NCBI GenBank assembly: GCA_946534775.1
Contig: CAMNCZ010000050.1
Coordinates: 1-7,114, forward strand
Reading direction: 5' to 3'
DNA length: 7,114 nt
DNA from: an uncultured Eubacteriaceae bacterium
GTDB taxonomy: Bacteria > Bacillota > Clostridia > Lachnospirales > CAG-274
The position numbers were made by a program, and so were the translations under genes. Numbering within the stretch: position 1 is the first letter of the stretch; each line of letters starts with the position of its first letter. The notes beneath the pieces were generated by a model. It had not been told where the DNA came from, did not search any database, and saw only the letters and a program-made list of their open reading frames with translations. Shown one piece after another: positions 5,454-7,114 of this stretch.

Positions 5454-5482
5454 ATTTTATCTTATTAAACGCTTTTTGTCAA
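5454..5482 (-). promoter_or_regulatory. Strong vegetative promoter of the lipoprotein gene
   Basis: On the minus strand a perfect TTGACA (5482-5477) stands 17 bp before TAAAAT (5459-5454, 5/6). Predicted transcription start is near 5447-5449, giving a leader of about 92 nt that includes the whole repeat cluster and the SD. It lies downstream of the groEL terminator, so the lipoprotein is an independent unit. Confidence 0.85.
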
Positions 5483-5536
5483 TGAAAGTTGAGTATTTTC
5501 TTTTAATTGTTCGTTTTTCTTAATAATTTTATACAT

Positions 5537-5571
5537 AAAAAACACCCGACAAGATGTTTTTTCTTGTCGGG
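5537..5571 (-). terminator. Intrinsic terminator of groEL
   Basis: CCCGACAAGA (5545-5554) pairs with TCTTGTCGGG (5562-5571), a perfect 10-bp stem with a 7-nt loop. On the minus strand it is followed by TG and six T (5542-5537). It lies about 58 bp beyond the groEL stop codon (5630-5632). Confidence 0.93.
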
Positions 5572-5594
5572 CAAATTAAAATTTTGTTTATAAA

Positions 5595-5621
5595 CGATAT
5601 TTATCGGAAGTTAAATCTTCC
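5595..5621. other. Two small inverted repeats in the groEL 3' untranslated region
   Basis: CGATA/TATCG (5595-5599, 5602-5606) and GGAAG/CTTCC (5606-5610, 5617-5621) share base 5606, so they are alternative or adjoining weak hairpins between the groEL stop and its terminator. The stretch also includes TTATCGGA (5601-5608), the same 8-mer that forms the tandem repeat in the lipoprotein leader. Both stems are too short to be convincing alone. Confidence 0.25.
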
Positions 5622-5629
5622 AGCAAACG

Positions 5630-7114
5630 TTACATCATACCGCCCATACCGCCTGCGGGCATCGGAGGCTCGGGTTCTTTGATATCGGCAACTACCGACT
5701 CTGTTGTAAGAATTGTGCTTGCAACGCTGTTGGCGTTAAGAAGTGCGCTTCTTGTAACCTTTGTGGGGTCGATGATACCTGCTTCAACCATATTTACATA
5801 TTCGTCTGTAAGTGCATTGTAGCCTACCCCCTTAGCGCTTTCCTTAACCTTGTTTACAATAACTGCGCCCTCAAGGCCTGCGTTTGCAACTATCTGACGA
5901 AGAGGTGCTTCAAGTGCTTTCAGGATGATGCCTGCGCCTGTCTTTTCGTCACCGTCAAGGCTTGCGCAAACTTTTTCAACTGCGGGAATGGAATGGATGT
6001 AAGCCGAACCGCCGCCGCTGATGATACCTTCTTCAACAGCTGCGCGTGTAGCTGCAAGAGCATCTTCCATACGGAGTTTCTTTTCTTTTAAAGCAACTTC
6101 TGTAGCTGCACCCACCTTGATAACGGCTACGCCGCCTGCAAGCTTGGCAAGTCTTTCCTGTAATTTTTCCTTGTCAAATTCGGAAGTTGTTTCTTCAAGC
6201 GCTGCGCGGATCTGTGCAACTCTTGCTTCAATATCTTCTTTCTTGCCTGCGCCGCCTACGATAGTTGTGTTTTCCTTTGTAACATTTACTGTCTTTGCAC
6301 GGCCGAGAACATCGATAGTAGCTTCTTTAAGTTCAAGACCAAGCTCGCTTGAAATTACCTGACCGCCTGTAAGCGCTGCGATATCGGCAAGCATTTCTTT
6401 TCTTCTGTCGCCAAAACCGGGTGCTTTTACAGCAACAACATTGAATGTACCTCTTAACTTGTTTACAATAAGTGTTGTAAGTGCTTCGCCCTCAACATCT
6501 TCTGCAATGATAAGAAGTTTTGCACCTTTCTGAACGATCTGTTCAAGCAAAGGAAGAATATCCTGGATATTCGATATTTTCTTGTCTGTGATAAGGATAT
6601 AAGGATTGTCAAGGTTTGCAACCATCTTTTCCATATCCGTAGCCATATAAGCCGACAGATAACCGCGGTCAAACTGCATACCTTCTACAAGTTCAAGTTC
6701 CGTATCCATTGTTTTGGATTCTTCAACAGTGATAACGCCGTCGTTTGATACCTTTTCCATAGCATCTGCTATCATTGCGCCAACTTCCTCGTCTGCTGCG
6801 GAGATAGAAGCGACCATAGCAATATGCTTTTTGCCTTCAACACTCTGGCTCATTTCCTTTATAGCCTCAACAGCGGCCTTTGTTGCCTTATCCATACCTT
6901 TTCTGAGGATAATGGGGTTAGCGCCCGCTGCGATGTTTTTAAGGCCCTCGTGTACCATTGCCTGTGCAAGTACCGTTGCGGTGGTTGTACCGTCGCCCGC
7001 TACATCATTTGTCTTTGTTGCAACTTCCTTAACAAGCTGTGCGCCGATATTTTCAAAAGGATCTTCAAGTTCTATTTCCTTTGCAATTGTAACACCGTCA
7101 TTAGTAACAAGAGG
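5630..7114 (-). CDS. groEL: Chaperonin GroEL (Hsp60), N-terminus beyond the window
   Basis: GroEL forms a double heptameric ring in the cytosol and, with GroES as lid, folds proteins in an ATP-driven cycle. The reading frame is open to the right edge: the first visible codon (7112-7114) is Pro in [20 protein letters not shown], matching about residue 47 of other GroELs. So 494 residues are visible and about 46 are missing. Seen in order: the ATP loop [12 protein letters not shown] (just before Met 6958), [60 protein letters not shown], the catalytic Asp in [27 protein letters not shown]-type [12 protein letters not shown], and the C-terminal GGMGGMM tail. The Met at 6958 is internal and not the start. 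The tail has only two GGM units, shorter than in E. coli. The promoter, any CIRCE element and groES should lie past 7114. The gene ends at the terminator at 5537-5571. Confidence 0.98.
   Translation of the reverse strand, partial: PLVTNDGVTIAKEIELEDPFENIGAQLVKEVATKTNDVAGDGTTTATVLAQAMVHEGLKNIAAGANPIILRKGMDKATKAAVEAIKEMSQSVEGKKHIAMVASISAADEEVGAMIADAMEKVSNDGVITVEESKTMDTELELVEGMQFDRGYLSAYMATDMEKMVANLDNPYILITDKKISNIQDILPLLEQIVQKGAKLLIIAEDVEGEALTTLIVNKLRGTFNVVAVKAPGFGDRRKEMLADIAALTGGQVISSELGLELKEATIDVLGRAKTVNVTKENTTIVGGAGKKEDIEARVAQIRAALEETTSEFDKEKLQERLAKLAGGVAVIKVGAATEVALKEKKLRMEDALAATRAAVEEGIISGGGSAYIHSIPAVEKVCASLDGDEKTGAGIILKALEAPLRQIVANAGLEGAVIVNKVKESAKGVGYNALTDEYVNMVEAGIIDPTKVTRSALLNANSVASTILTTESVVADIKEPEPPMPAGGMGGMM

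Noticed and set aside
5630..6958. groEL starting at the Met at 6958
   Set aside because: The frame continues to the window edge with canonical GroEL sequence, including the ATP-binding GDGTT loop, so this Met is internal.

Overview
The window looks like ordinary chromosomal DNA from an anaerobic Firmicute, most likely of the class Clostridia. The reasons are the moderately low GC content with A/T-rich intergenic gaps, purine-rich Shine-Dalgarno (SD) sites before nearly every start, vegetative promoters of the TTGACA/TATAAT type, a RelQ-type alarmone synthetase, a DacF/PBP5-type carboxypeptidase and a GroEL ending in a short GGM tail. I cannot name the genus.

Layout. Bases 1-235 hold no gene. 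They carry a REP-like palindrome at the left edge, a 17-bp near-perfect direct repeat bracketing an imperfect hairpin, and a small inverted repeat close to the first start. A 169-residue protein of unknown function follows (236-745, +) with its own terminator. Next is a three-gene + strand operon driven by a strong extended -10 promoter (838-866): a RelQ-type small alarmone synthetase (889-1695), a calcineurin-type metallophosphoesterase whose ATG directly abuts the synthetase stop codon (1696-2391), and a cytosolic cyclophilin (2428-2946). The operon ends at a hairpin (2955-2992) that also serves the convergent minus-strand gene.

The right part is all on the minus strand, as separately promoted and terminated units. 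In transcription order these are groEL (truncated by the right window edge, 5630-7114), an orphan substrate-binding lipoprotein (4297-5355), and a DacF-like D,D-carboxypeptidase (2992-4155). The groEL 3' end, both downstream promoters and all three terminators are visible. The groEL promoter, any CIRCE operator and groES would lie beyond base 7114.

The genes cover stress and envelope housekeeping: alarmone synthesis, protein folding (cyclophilin, chaperonin), peptidoglycan trimming and solute binding. I see no phage, transposase, CRISPR, tRNA or rRNA, and no clearly new multi-gene system. The signals most worth a second look are: (1) a cluster of short repeats in the mRNA leader of the orphan lipoprotein, each copy carrying a UUCC or UCC element complementary to that gene's own SD; (2) the alarmone synthetase directly coupled to a phosphoesterase, with a C-terminal extension and altered residues at positions that form the allosteric pppGpp site in Bacillus RelQ; and (3) the structured leader of the unknown 169-residue protein.
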